From: Urophycis tenuis
Taxonomy: Eukaryota; Chordata; Actinopteri; Gadiformes; Phycidae
DNA length: 64,000 nucleotides
Assembly (NCBI GenBank): GCA_036785325.1
Contig: JAXIVH010000084.1
Location: 310,001 to 374,000 of the forward strand
Direction of reading: 5' to 3'
Shown here: one piece after another, positions 1 through 9,504 of the stretch
How positions within the stretch are numbered: position 1 is the stretch's first letter
How the letters are laid out: each line of letters starts with the position of its first letter
The notes under the pieces: generated by a model
The model's database searches: none
Told to the model about the DNA's origin: nothing
What the model saw: the letters and a program-made list of their open reading frames with translations, nothing else
Translations under genes and position numbers: made by a program

Positions 1-3000
1 CCTGTCTCTTCTTCCCTGGGTCCTCAGTGAGGGGACCAGCCTCAGTGAAGAGAGGGGCCTCAATGGAGCAAGCAGCCTCAGTGATGAGAGGGGCATTGGT
101 GAACGGAGAGCCTTCAGTGAGGAGAGGGGCTTTAGCTTCCTGTCTCTTCTTCCCTGGGTCCTCAGTGAGGGGACCAGCCTCAGTGAGGAGAGGGGCCTCA
201 ATGGAGCAAGCAGCCTCAGTGATGAGAGGGGCATCGGTGAACGGAGAGCCTTCAGTGATGAGATGGGCTTTGGTTTCCTGTCTCTTCTTCCCTGGGTCCT
301 CAGTGAGGGGACCAGCCTCAGCAAGGAGAGGGGCCAAAGTCAGGAGAGGGGCCACAGTCTGGATGGGCCATAGTGGAGTTAGCAGTCTCAGTGAGGGGAG
401 GTGTCTCAGTGAGTGGAGAGCCTTCAGTGAGGAGAGGGTCTTTATTTTCCTGTCTCTTCTTCCCTGGGTCCTCAGTGAGGGGACCAGACCCAGTGAGGAG
501 AGGGGGCTCAATGGAGTAAGCAGCCTCAGTGATGAGAGGGGCATCGGTGAGTGGAGAGCCTTCAGTGATGAGAAGGTCTTTGGTTTCCTGTCTCTTCTTC
601 CCTGGGTCCTCAGTGAGGGGACCAGCCTCAGCAAGGAGAGGGGCCAAAAGTCAGGAGAGGGGCCACAGTGGAGTTAGCAGCCTCAGTGAGGGGAGGTGTC
701 TCAGTGAGTGTCTCAAAGCCAGGAGAGGGGCCACAGTGGATTTAGCAGCCTCAGTGAGGGGAGGAGTCTCAGTGAGTGGAGAGCCTTCAGTGAGGAGAGG
801 GGCTTTAGTTTCCTGTCTCTTCTTCCCTGGGTCCTCAGTGAGGGGACCAGCCTCAATGAGGAGAGGGGCCTCAATGTAGTTAGCAGCCTCAGTGATGAGA
901 GGGGCATCGGTGAATGGAGAGCCTTCAGTGATGAGATGGGCTTTGGTTTCCTGTCTCTTCTTCCCTGGGTCCTCAGTGAGGGGACCAGCCTCAGCAAGGA
1001 GAGGGGCCAACGTCAGGAGAGGGGCCACAGTCCGGATGGGCCACAGTGGAGTTAGCAGTCTCAGTGAGGGGAGGTGTCTCAGTGAGTGGAGAGCCTTCAG
1101 TGAGGAGAGGGTCTTTAGTTTCCTGTCTCTTCCTCCCTGGGTCCTCAGTGAGGGGACCAGCCTCAGTGAGGAGAGGGGCCTCAATGGAGCAAGCAGCCTC
1201 AGTGATGAGAGGAGCATCGGTGAACGGAGAGCCTTCAGTGATGAGATGAGCTTTGGTTTCCTTTCTCTTCTTCCCTGGGTCCTCAGTGAGGGGACCAGCC
1301 TCAGCAAGGAGAGGGGACAACGTCGGGAGAGGGGCCACAGTCCGGATGGGCCACAGTGGAGTTAGCAGTCTCAGTGAGGGGAGGTGTCTCAGTGAGTGGA
1401 GAGCCTTCAGTGAGGAGAGGGTCTTTAGTTTTCTGTCTCTTCTTCCCTGGGTCCTCAGTGAGGGGACCAGCCTCAGTGAGGAGAGGGGCCTCAATGGAGT
1501 AAGCAGCCTCAGTGATGAGAGGGGCATCGGTGAGTGGAGAGCCTTCAGTGATGAGAAGGGCTTTGGTTTCCTGTCTCTTCTTCCCTGGGTCCTCAGTGAG
1601 GGGACCAGCCTCAGCAAGGAGAGGGGCCAAAAGTCAGGAGAGGGGCCACAGTGGAGTTAGCAGCCTCAGTGAGGGGAGGTGTCTCAGTGAGTGTCTCAAA
1701 GCCAGGAGAGGGGCCACAGTGGATTCAGCAGCCTCAGTGAGGGGAGGAGTCTCAGTGAGTGGAGAGCCTTCAGTGAGGAGAGGGGCTTTAGTTTCCTGTC
1801 TCTTCTTCCCTGGGTCCTCAGTGAGGGGACCAGCCTCAATGAGGAGAGGGGCCTCAATGTAGTTAGCAGCCTCAGTGATGAGAGGGGCATCGGTGAACGA
1901 AGAGCCTTCAGTGATGAGATGGGCTTTGGTTTCCTGTCTCTTCTTCCCTGGGTCCTCAGTGAGGGGACCAGCCTCAGCAAGGAGAGGGGCCAACGTCAGG
2001 AGAGGGGCCACAGTCCGGATGGGCCACAGTGAAGTTAGCAGTCTCAGTGAGGGGAGGTGTCTCAGTGAGTGGAGAGCCTTCAGTGAGGAGAGGGTCTTTA
2101 GTTTCCTGTCTCTTCCTCCCTGGGTCCTCAGTGAGGGGACCAGCCTCAGTGAGGAGAGGGGCCTCAATGGAGTAAGCAGCCTCAGTAATGAGAGGGGCAT
2201 CGGTGAGTGGAGAGCCTTCAGTGATGAGAAGAGCTTTGGTTTCCTGTCTCTTCTTCCCTGGGTCCTCATTGAGGGGACCAGCCTCAGTGATGAGAGGGGC
2301 CAAAAGTCAGGAGAGGGGCCACAGTGGAGTTAGCAGCCTCAGTGAGGGGAGGTGTCTCAGTGAGTGTCTCAAAGCCAGGAGAGGGGCCACAGTGGATTTA
2401 GCAGCCTCAGTGAGGGGAGGAGTCTCAGTGAGTGGAGACCCTTCAGTGAGGAGAGGGGCTTTAGTTTCCTGTCTCTTCTTCCCTGGGTCCTCAGTGAGGG
2501 GACCAGCCTCAATGAGGAGAGGGGCCTCAATGTAGTTAGCAGCCTCAGTGATGAGAGGGGCATCGGTGAACGGAGAGCCTTCAGTGATGAGATGGGCTTT
2601 GGTTTCCTGTCTCTTCTTTTCTGGGTCCTCAGTGAGGGGACCAGCCTCAGCAAGGAGAGGGGCCAACGTCAGGAGAGGGGCCACAGTGGAGTTAGCAGTC
2701 TCAGTGAGGGGAGGTGTCTCAGTGAGTGGAGAGCCTTCAGTGAGGAGAGGGTCTTTAGTTTCCTGTCTCTTCCTCCCTGGGTCCTCAGTGAGGGGACCAG
2801 CCTCAGTGAGGAGAGGGGCCTCAATGGAGTAAGCAGCCTCAGTAATGAGAGGGGCATCGGTGAGTGGAGAGCCTTCAGTGATGAGAAGGGCTTTGGTTTC
2901 CTGTCTCTTCTTCCCTGGGTCCTCAGTGAGGGGACCAGCCTCAGTGAAGAGAGGGGCCTCAATGGAGCAAGCAGCCTCAGTGATGAGAGGGGCATCGGTG

Positions 3001-4083
3001 AACGGAGAGCCTTCAGTGAGGATAGGGGCTTTAGCTTCCTTTCTCTTCTTCCCTGGGTCTTCAGTGAGGGGACCAGCCTCAGTGAGGAGAGGGGCCGCAA
3101 TGGAGCAAGCAGCCTCAGTGATGAGAGGGGCATCGGTGAACGGAGAGCCTTCAGTGATGAGATGGGCTTTGGTTTCCTGTCTCTTCTTCCCTGGGTCCTC
3201 AGTGAGGGGACCAGCCTCAGCAAGGAGAGGGGCCAAAGTCAGGAGAGGGGCCACAGTCCGGATGGGCCACAGTGGAGTTAGCAGTCTCAGTGAGGGGAGG
3301 TGTCTCAGTGAGTGGAGAGCCTTCAGTGAGGAGAGGGTCTTTAGTTTCCTGTCTCTTCTTCCCTGGGTCCTCAGTGAGGGGACCAGCCTCAGGGAGGAGA
3401 GGGGCCTCAATGGAGTAAGCAGCCTCAGTGATGAGAGGGGCATCGGTGACTGGAGAGCCTTCAGTGATGAGAAGGGCTTTGGTTTCCTGTCTCTTCTTCC
3501 CGGGGTCCTCAGTGAGGGGACCAGCCTCAGTGAGGAGAGGGTTCTCAATGGAGCAAGCAGCCTCAGTGATGAGAGGAGCATCGGTGATCGGAGAGCCTTC
3601 AGTGATGAGATGAGCTTTGAGGGGACCAGCCTCAGCAAGGAGAGGGGCCAAAGTCAGGAGAGGGGCCACAGTGGAGTTAGCAGCCTCAGTGAGGGGAGGA
3701 GTCTCAGTGAGTGGAGGGCCTTCAGTAAGGAGAGGGGCTTTAGTTTCCTGTCTCTTCTTCCCTGGGTCCTCAGTGAGGGGAGGGGCCTCAATGGAGTTAG
3801 CAGCCTCAGTGATGAGAGGGGCATCGGTGAGGAGAGGGGCCACAGTGAGGAGAGGGGCTTTGTGTTCCTGTCTCTTCTTCCCTGGGTCCTCAGTGAGGGG
3901 AGCAGCCTCAGTGAGGAGAGGGGCAACAGTCAGGAGAGGGGCCACAGTGGAGTTAGCAGCCTCAGTGAGGGGAGAAGTCTCAGTGAGTGGAAAGCCTTCA
4001 GTGAGGAGAGTGGCTTTAGTTTCCTGTCTGTTCTTCCCAGGGGCCTCAGTGAGGGGAGCAGCCTCAGTGAGGAGAGGGGCAAC
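1..4083. repeat. G/A-rich 138-bp minisatellite array, first block (runs off the left edge)
   Basis: The anchor 'cctgtctcttcttccctggg' recurs at 1, 139, 277, 449, 587, 812 and 950. The basic period is therefore 138 bp, with longer variants of 172 and 225 bp. Each monomer is made of degenerate 17-18 bp sub-units of the type CTCAGTGAGGAGAGGGGC. A higher-order unit of 983 bp is visible (529 matches 1512; 708 matches 1691). The plus strand is strongly purine-rich. Because 138 is a multiple of three and stops are rare, long open frames exist on both strands. The minus-strand frame reads as repeats of APLLTEAGPLTEDPGKKRQE, but 172-bp units and AAA/AAAA variants break every frame. I treat it as satellite DNA; a coding origin is possible but unproven. 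Confidence 0.95.
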
Positions 4084-4201
4084 CGAAACCTCTTTCCCTC
4101 TTTCCACTCCTTCATTTTTGCACCTTGTACTTCTTATTCAGGAGCTGCTCCGCTTTCTACCTCTCCTTTTTCTCTAATTTCACTTTTTGCTTGGCCTGTC
4201 A

Positions 4202-4390
4202 TTAATTTTTTTGCCATTGGTTATTGATCTCTTGCTGCTTTTTGGCCCCAAGCTGAGGTATTTTGTGTTGCTCCTTGGTGAGCTTGGCCTCTCCCTTCTC
4301 CCGCCTCAGCTTATCATGGACTCTCTCTTCCCCTGCTCCTTTCTTCTGGTCCCGCGTAGGTGATGTTTCTGAGGGCCTGATTACCTTAAT
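4202..4390 (-). CDS. Candidate alternative last exon, basic, copy A
   Basis: Read on the minus strand, a pyrimidine-rich acceptor ending in ccgccacag precedes an open stretch starting ATT AAG. It runs 62 codons to TAA. The product is lysine, arginine, glutamate and glutamine rich (for example HDKLRREKGEAKL and QLGAKKQQEINNQW), which suggests a charged helix. The bases before the acceptor resemble those before the proline-rich exon upstream on the same strand, so the two exons may be paralogous or alternative. The phase is 0. The sequence is nearly the same in copies B and C. No protein family is recognised. It could also be non-coding sequence that happens to be open. Confidence 0.35.
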   Translation of the reverse strand: MKVIRPSETSPTRDQKKGAGEERVHDKLRREKGEAKLTKEQHKIPQLGAKKQQEINNQWQKN

Positions 4391-4479
4391 CTGTGGCGGG
4401 AAAATTCAGCAGTGCCACAACATTACCTTCAGAACTTTATTTTGTTCACATTAAAATGAAATGTGTGTCAGGGGTTCTT

Positions 4480-4864
4480 ATGGCTAGTGTATGGTTTGGG
4501 GGTTCTAATGGCTAGGGTTAGGATTTCTCACGGCTAGGGTTGGGGTTCTTAATGGCTAGCGTTAGGGTTTGGGGGTTTTATGGATAGGCTTAGGTTTACT
4601 TATGGCTAGGGTTAGGGTTGGGGGTTCCTATGGATAGGCTTAGGGTTGGGGGTTCTAATGGCTAGGCTTAGGGTTACTTATAGTTAGGGTTAAGGTTGGG
4701 GGGTTCTTATGGCTAGAGTTGGGGTTGGGGGTTCTTATGGCTAGGGTTAAGGTTGGAGATTCTTATGGCTAGGGTTAGGGTTGGGGGTTATTGGCTACGG
4801 TTAGGGGTTCATATGGCTAGGGTTAGGGTTGGGGGTTCATATGGCTAGGGTTAGGGTTGGGGGT
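4480..4864. repeat. Degenerate telomere-like G-rich minisatellite, copy A
   Basis: About 26-28 bp units of the form ggctagggttagggttgggg followed by gttcttat repeat imperfectly. TTAGGG-like hexamers are frequent but never form a clean telomeric run, so this is an interstitial minisatellite. G runs are all on the plus strand. The TIR element that follows is inserted into it, and the same minisatellite resumes on the other side. Confidence 0.85.
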
Positions 4865-5110
4865 TGTAGCAACCGATCAGCTAATAACGGCCAATAACGT
4901 AATAATTTAAATGTAATGAAGTAACGTAATAACTTGCCAATAATGTAATAAAATTGTTGAGCCAATAACAGAATAACTTATTACATTATTGGCTGGTTAT
5001 TACATTATTGGCCTTGTATTTAAAAAAAATCCTTTGAAAATGTCAAAAGAAAAGAGCCAATAACGTAATAATAATGATACTAATTGAAAAGTAATTTTCT
5101 TTATCTAGCT

Positions 5111-5773
5111 CTAGGCTCTCTGCAAGTGCTTCTCTGATAAACAGGTGGGGTGGAATGGTGTACAAAGTTCAGGGAATAAGAGTGAGACTTGATTGACTGT
5201 CCCAAGCATTGACATATCTTGGTTGAGAGAAAATTCAATTATTCTCGATAAGATCTCTGTTGGTAGGTATTGAGCTCCCAGCTCATTGCCGGCGTCCCCA
5301 ACAATGTTGGATACACGGAGTACTATGTACTATATGTACTATACTACTAAGTACTATACACGGAGTATTGTTGGGGCAGCCGGCCTACTGGTTAGGGCTT
5401 TGGATTTGTAACCGGAGGGTGGCCGGTCCGAACCCCGACCAGTGCGCATGGCTGAAGTGCCCTTGAGCAAGGCACCTAACCCCTCACTGCTCCCCGAGCG
5501 CCGCCGCTGTTGCAGGCAGCTCACTGCATCGGGTTTAAGTGTGTGCTTCACCTCACTGTGTGCACCATCACTGTGTTCTGAGTGTGTCACTAATTCACGA
5601 TTGGGTTAAATGCAGAAGACCAAATTTCCCTCACGGGATCAAATCAGTAATTCTTCTTCTTCTTCTTCTTCTTCTTCTTCTTCTACTATAACGGTAAACC
5701 TAAGAGTTACATAGAAATCCAAATGCACTCTTAATTGCTCCTGTGGAGGAGGGTTTGAGGGTGGAGGGGGTAT
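5111..5773 (-). pseudogene. F-box-like exon of the candidate gene, copy A, interrupted by a SINE
   Basis: This is the counterpart of the intact 300-bp exon at 32895-33194 in copy B. The acceptor (aatatctgaccttacag) and the proline-rich start are preserved. The F-box-like part (around LPTEILSRIIEF) and the stop TAG at 5111-5113 are also preserved. About 360 bp, made of a tRNA-derived SINE plus small local duplications of TACTATA, splits the reading frame between the two halves. Copy A therefore cannot encode the same product. Copies B and C keep the uninterrupted form, so the insertion came after the duplication or was not passed on. Confidence 0.6.
5373..5688 (+). mobile_element. tRNA-derived SINE, copy A only insertion
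   Basis: The element starts with a tRNA-like head: an A-box-like tggttagggctt near 5390 and a B-box-like ggtccgaaccccg near 5430. A fish-SINE-like body containing cccttgagcaaggcacctaa follows, and it ends in (TTC)n at about 5647-5685. Three related SINEs lie at 10098, 37466 and 61816. The empty site is visible in copies B and C (cacggagtactataacgg). The anticodon-like triplet TGT in the head hints at a tRNA-Thr source, with low confidence. Confidence 0.85.
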
Positions 5774-6067
5774 CTGTAAGGTCAGATATTTATTTAAGCA
5801 TCTGTTACAAGATGCAATATTGAGGAATAATGCAGTATTGAAGTGTGACACCCTCTCTCCAGAAATTGAAAATAAAATAAAGTGATACCTCAGTGATTAC
5901 ATTATTGGCTCAGATATCACATTTTCAAAGGTTTTTTTTTTTTTTAATACGGGGCCAATAACTAAATAACCGGCCAATAATGTAATAAGTTATTAAATTA
6001 TTGGCAATGGTATTGGCTCAACAGCTTTATTACGTTATTGGCTGTTATGACATGATCGGTTGCTACA

Positions 6068-6245
6068 GGGGTTCTTATGGCTAGGGTTAGGATTTGTAAC
6101 AGCTAGGGCTAGGGTTGGGGTTCCGTATGGCTAACATTAGGATTCGGGGTTACTTATGGCTAGGGTTAGGGTTGGGGGTTATTGTGGTGAGGCTAAGGGT
6201 TTCTTACCGCTAGGGTTACGGTTGGGGGTTCTTAGGGCTAGGGGT
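6068..6245. repeat. Telomere-like minisatellite, right of the TIR element, copy A
   Basis: Continuation of the ggctagggttagggttgggg family after the TIR element. Units are imperfect and G runs are on the plus strand. It ends at a short CATA repeat near 6248. Confidence 0.8.
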
Positions 6246-6500
6246 CCATACATACATACTCACATTTCAGGGAGTACACACGGGATACTGCCCCATCAAT
6301 ATTTAGAACACATGCATTTTTCCCCCCAAATAAAAACAAAATAACTTTTATTTTCAAAAACCACTGTAGCGCCTTTTCATCAGCATTAGGTCTATTTTTG
6401 TTTACTAAAACAGTTGTACAATTCCCCACACAAACACACAAAAGAGAAGAGGAGTAAATAATGTGATCACGTTCTACGGGAGAATAAACATTTAAAAGGA
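6246..6500 (-). repeat. Duplicated block with small exon-like core, block 3 of copy A
   Basis: On the minus strand this block reads an open stretch with the motif ACVLNIDGAVS. It is followed by a consensus donor (AAAT|GTGAGT at about 6264-6270). The same core recurs at about 7080-7150 and 7365-7435, so the three blocks are local duplications. This block has lost the AG acceptor present in the block at 7330-7620. It is conserved in copies B and C. Functional status is unknown. Confidence 0.5.
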
Positions 6501-6610
6501 ATACAAAATGCCTGAGAGTCTTGCATTATAGGCATATAATATTTTTGCCTGAATTTCTTTTCAATATTAGCGCGTTCTGCTCCTTATTTCATCTAGTCTC
6601 GCTTACTCAC

Positions 6611-6970
6611 TTCCAGGTCCAGCTCCTGCGCCAGCGATGGTAGGATGTCTTCTCAATCACGAGCCACCAGATCAGCCACTCTGTCAGGCCGGACCTCCAC
6701 TTCCACCATCTTGGTCAGCCTGTGGAGCAGCCCCATCATGGATGCCCCCCATGCGAGCCTGAGGACGGCCTCAGGGGGAAGAGGTGGCAGCGGTCTGGGG
6801 TGGCGACGGCCAGCCGGGCTGAGAAGGTGGTGGGGGACGGTGGTGTGAGGAGGAGGAGGAGGAGGAGGAGGAGGAGGAGGAGGCGGAGGCGGTGTTGATG
6901 AGGGGCTGGATTGAATCAGGTGGCTCGGAGGAGCATTCACCTGAGCAGACACAGGTCTGAGGTCCTCAAT
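6611..6970 (-). pseudogene. Proline-rich exon of the candidate gene, copy A, nonsense-mutated
   Basis: The minus-strand acceptor ttttcccactacag precedes ATT GAG GAC. The exon ends at the donor GAA|GTGAGTAAG. It encodes a serine/proline-rich start, a run of about 15 prolines from (CCT)n, and a leucine- and valine-rich helical tail (around RLTKMVEVEVRPDRVADLV). In this copy the codon after VARD is TGA; B and C have TTA there and read on as LEDILPSLAQELDLE. Length is 360 bp against 342 in B and 354 in C, and the difference fits the proline count. The exon is phase 0 at both ends. Confidence 0.55.
6847..6892. repeat. (GGA)n triplet tract coding for polyproline, copy A
   Basis: A GGA/GGC triplet run inside the proline-rich exon. 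It gives about 15 prolines on the minus strand here, 9 in copy B and 13 in copy C, so it varies in length but always in whole codons. Confidence 0.85.
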
Positions 6971-7029
6971 CTGTAGTGGGAAAATTCAACTAAATTCAAC
7001 ACTCTAACTTCAAAACTAAAAAAAAAAAA

Positions 7030-7310
7030 CTTTTTGGGTACATACAGTACATACATACTGCATGCATACATACATACATACATACATTTTAGGGGGTACA
7101 CAGGAGAGACGGCCCCATCAATATTTAGAACACATGCATTTGTCCCCCCAAATAAAAACATAAAAGAAGTAGGCAGCTTTTATTTAGGAAAAAAAAACAC
7201 TATGACGTCGTTATAACCTACCTTTACAAAAACAATTATACAATGTCATACAAACAGTCATACAATTCCCCAAAGAAGAGACACAAAAGAGGACAGAAGA
7301 GTAAATCCTG
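7030..7310 (-). repeat. Duplicated exon-like block 2 with CATA microsatellite, copy A
   Basis: Second local copy of the ACVLNIDGAVS block on the minus strand. It is bordered by a (CATA)n microsatellite at about 7040-7086. The donor position reads GTATGT and no AG acceptor is seen, so it is probably not spliced. The TGACGT motif (near 7203) is shared with the other blocks. Confidence 0.45.
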
Positions 7311-7329
7311 GGTTCTTATGGTTAGTGTT

Positions 7330-7620
7330 GGGGGTTCTTATGGCTATGGTTAGGGTTTGGGGTTCTTACATTTCAGGGGGTACACAGGGGATTCGACCCC
7401 ATCAATATTTAGAACACATACATTTGTCCCCCTAAGTAAAAACAAAAGGAGCAACTTTTATTTTGAAAAAAACGCTATAACGTCATTATAACTTACCTTT
7501 TCCTACTGCACTAGGCCTATTTTTATTTACAAAAACACTCACACAATTCCCCAAAGACACACAAAGGAGGACAGAAGAGTAAATCATGTCTATATTTGTG
7601 GTTACAGGGATCACATTATG
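7330..7620 (-). other. Exon-like block 1 with consensus splice signals, copy A
   Basis: On the minus strand, tttttacttag precedes a 62-bp segment that can read NVCVLNIDG and ends at CTGAAAT|GTAAGA. Further upstream on that strand, a 20-bp micro-exon candidate lies between aataaaaatag and AAAAG|GTAAGT. Joining either to exon 1 in phase 0 gives a stop, so they are not part of the simple three-exon model. They may be untranslated, alternatively used or decayed. The same signals occur in copies B and C. Confidence 0.3.
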
Positions 7621-7803
7621 AGAAATGGTGATCTACGGGAGAATAAACATTTGAAAGACATTTTGAATACCAAATGCCTGAGAGGCGATATTGAATTGTA
7701 AGTTGTATATTGTATGTATTCTATATGTATTCTGTATTAAGGCTTTGGTGTGTTTATTTTGTATTTTTTAAACCACGTGCACATGTAAACCACGTGCTTC
7801 GTT

Positions 7804-7859
7804 ATGACGTCCGAGGAGTGACGCGGGCAAGCTCGATTAGCGTCTCTGACCTGACGTCA
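7804..7859. promoter_or_regulatory. CRE-like sites (TGACGTCA and half-sites), copy A
   Basis: A perfect palindromic TGACGTCA lies at 7852-7859. TGACGTCC is near 7805 and TGACGC near 7819. These match the consensus for CREB/ATF factors. They sit within the first intron of the candidate minus-strand gene, about 100 bp from exon 1. The palindrome is conserved in copies B and C. Activity is not shown. Confidence 0.4.
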
Positions 7860-7950
7860 TAATGAAGCCCGGCAGCAAATTTCTGAAAAGTACCGTTGCT
7901 AATAATATGATCTCAAAGCAATAACACGAACAGTAAAATACAATACTCAC

Positions 7951-8016
7951 AGGATCCAGACAAATCTCGTTTTTGTTTTTCCACATTTTCGCAAAAGTAA
8001 TGTTGTTACCTGTCAT
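7951..8016 (-). CDS. Candidate first coding exon of the minus-strand gene, copy A
   Basis: From the ATG at 8016 to the donor CCT|GTGAGT at 7951, 22 codons are open (beginning MTGNNITFAKMW). The start was chosen because it is the first ATG downstream of the TATA box on this strand and the exon ends in phase 0. The proline-rich exon at 6970 begins in phase 0, so the two can join. B and C have the same exon with one amino-acid change in B (Cys to Ser). In copy A the downstream exons are broken. The family is not recognised. Confidence 0.4.
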
Positions 8017-8073
8017 ACACAAATCACTTCACACTTCTTCACGTTATCATCAAGACAAAATGACGGTCCCGGG

Positions 8074-8160
8074 TTTTATACTGACCTCTGGTGGCGTCCT
8101 TGGTTACGAGCAACCAATCAGTGTTTAGTGTTTGGCGTCAATATAATCATTACTGATTGG
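8074..8160 (-). promoter_or_regulatory. TATA and CCAAT promoter elements for the minus-strand candidate gene, copy A
   Basis: TATAAAA reads on the minus strand at 8080-8074, about 60 bp upstream of the candidate ATG at 8016. A minus-strand CCAAT (ATTGG at 8156-8160) lies about 80 bp further upstream. A plus-strand CCAAT is at 8114-8118. The arrangement is that of a small TATA promoter and is conserved in copies B and C. A candidate plus-strand exon begins about 840 bp away in the other direction. Confidence 0.45.
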
Positions 8161-8215
8161 CTGATCGGCTGCCGGGGGATGTTAGCTTGAATATATGGTA
8201 ATTATGCTACGATGT

Positions 8216-8290
8216 TACGATATGGTAAGATCTATATATATGAGATCGTCTATATATTGATATATCTATATATAGAGACATAGTTTAGTA
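8216..8290. repeat. AT-rich palindromic tract
   Basis: Short inverted repeats of GATATATCTATATA type between the promoter and the AC microsatellite. Nothing coding is seen in 8200-8900 other than this and the microsatellite. Confidence 0.5.
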
Positions 8291-8369
8291 AATAATTGTA
8301 TTACTTCATTTTTTATTTCCACATACCCGCGACACATGTTGAAAAGTTTCAAATATATTGTCTCTCTCT

Positions 8370-8450
8370 CAGACGCACGCACACACACGCACACACACAC
8401 GCACGCACGCACTTACACGCACACACACACACACACACACATACACACAC
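8370..8450. repeat. (AC)n microsatellite, expanded in copy A
   Basis: An imperfect CA/CG dinucleotide run, roughly twice the length seen in copies B (about 35780-35810) and C (about 60138-60163). It differs in length between otherwise near-identical copies. Confidence 0.9.
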
Positions 8451-8918
8451 TGCTCAGGGGCTGGCAGTACTGCATCGGATCACATACAATGTGAAGCAAC
8501 ACATGATATATATATGCTAATATCAACTACTACCGGCAGTGTGTAATACGTGTTGGAGTCTCCAATGCATTTGTTTTTTCAGCAGAAGCTTTTTTTCTGA
8601 AACCAACGCGGCTGACAAAGCATACAATTAATATTGGAGCAGCTTCTTGGAGGCTACAACTAAGTATGCCTCATACACAATCCAATTTCCAAAATATCCC
8701 CCCATACATTTTGAATAGTTTACTTTTTAACATTTTGACGAGCCACCCGAACACGAACGTAGGCAGACTGATTTTCTGATGTAGGCCTATTGTTCACTCT
8801 TGAGGTGTTCGGATTGTTGTGATGTGTAACAGCAGAGTTAGGCTACTGGTACAGCTAGTAGTATGGACTGTAAACAATTATTATTACATCTTACAGCTGC
8901 CACTTATTTTGTTTTCAG

Positions 8919-9000
8919 TCATGTCATGCGGGGACCAAGCCGAGAAGGACAAAAGCTAGCTACTTTGTTGAAATCAAATTATATTCCTCAAAGGAAAGAG
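8919..9000 (+). CDS. Candidate plus-strand internal exon, copy A (frameshifted relative to B)
   Basis: An acceptor ttattttgttttcag precedes an 82-bp segment ending AAAGAG|GTAAGC, both strong splice signals. In copy B one extra G lets the frame from the ATG read through as MSCGGPSREGHKLATLL and on to the donor. Here the ATG frame stops early and only a shifted frame stays open. Copy C has the 82-bp form like A. The product is not recognised. It is either a small exon of an unknown gene or a decayed one. Confidence 0.35.
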
Positions 9001-9500
9001 GTAAGCTTTTTTAAGTCACATAACATTTGTCCTTCATACAGTTTGTTTAATGAGGAAGTTGTTGTGGAAATTTCCTCAGCTGCTGGTGAAGAATGAAATA
9101 GAGACTTCTGCCGGCCGACAAGGTTTTATTTTCTTTGCAAAGAAAAGGTCAATCAACACAAGAGCGGTGAAAGATGAAGAAAGCCCCCGAGCATGGGGAT
9201 ACCTAAACATTTGTACCTGAGGAACACCCCCTAGAGTATGCTTTACATCCATGTGTCTGCTGCAGGAGCAGGCCCCCCAGGGAGGGTTTTCACACCCTTT
9301 GCCCACTGCAGGTATCCCGCGCTGACCCCCCGTGGATGTGCTTTACACCTATAGGGTATCCTGCAGGACTTTGTATTTAGGTGCAAAGTTAAGTGTAAAC
9401 ATCACACAAAACAATTTGGTACCTTATGTTAGGAAGGGGAAAGGTTGGGCGTCTCAAATGGTTAAGACAAATAAATTGAAATTGCCATTACAAAGTGAAT
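9001..9500. other. No recognised feature
   Basis: After the donor of the plus-strand exon candidate there is an open run to a TGA near 9096, then non-coding sequence shared by all three copies. I see no family signature. Confidence 0.5.
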
Positions 9501-9504
9501 CAAT

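Larger units (their letters stand above)
4865..6067. mobile_element. TIR DNA element with subterminal palindromes, copy A
   Basis: The left end TGTAGCAACCGATC and the right end GATCGGTTGCTACA are inverted copies. They are flanked by the same five bases, GGGGT (4860-4864 and 6068-6072), which fits a 5-bp target duplication, although GGGGT also belongs to the surrounding minisatellite. Inside each end, about 150 bp is packed with CCAATAATGTAATAA-like palindromic motifs. No transposase is present. The centre carries the F-box-like exon on the minus strand, and in this copy also a SINE. Copies B and C (about 835 bp) lack the SINE. The superfamily is not assigned. Confidence 0.75.

Noticed and set aside
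1..4083. CRISPR-like array
   Set aside because: Tandem repeats without unique spacers, in a sequence with introns, SINEs and LTRs; this is a eukaryotic minisatellite.
4480..4864. True telomere end
   Set aside because: Units are degenerate, about 26-28 bp, and the same block is internal three times.
6645..6848. Plus-strand 67-codon frame (also at 34066 and 58410)
   Set aside because: Antisense shadow of the proline-rich minus-strand exon; no splice or start support.
7365..7440. 62-bp block 1 segment as exon 2 of the three-exon gene
   Set aside because: Joining it to exon 1 in phase 0 gives an early stop, while skipping it keeps the frame; it was kept as an unassigned exon-like block.
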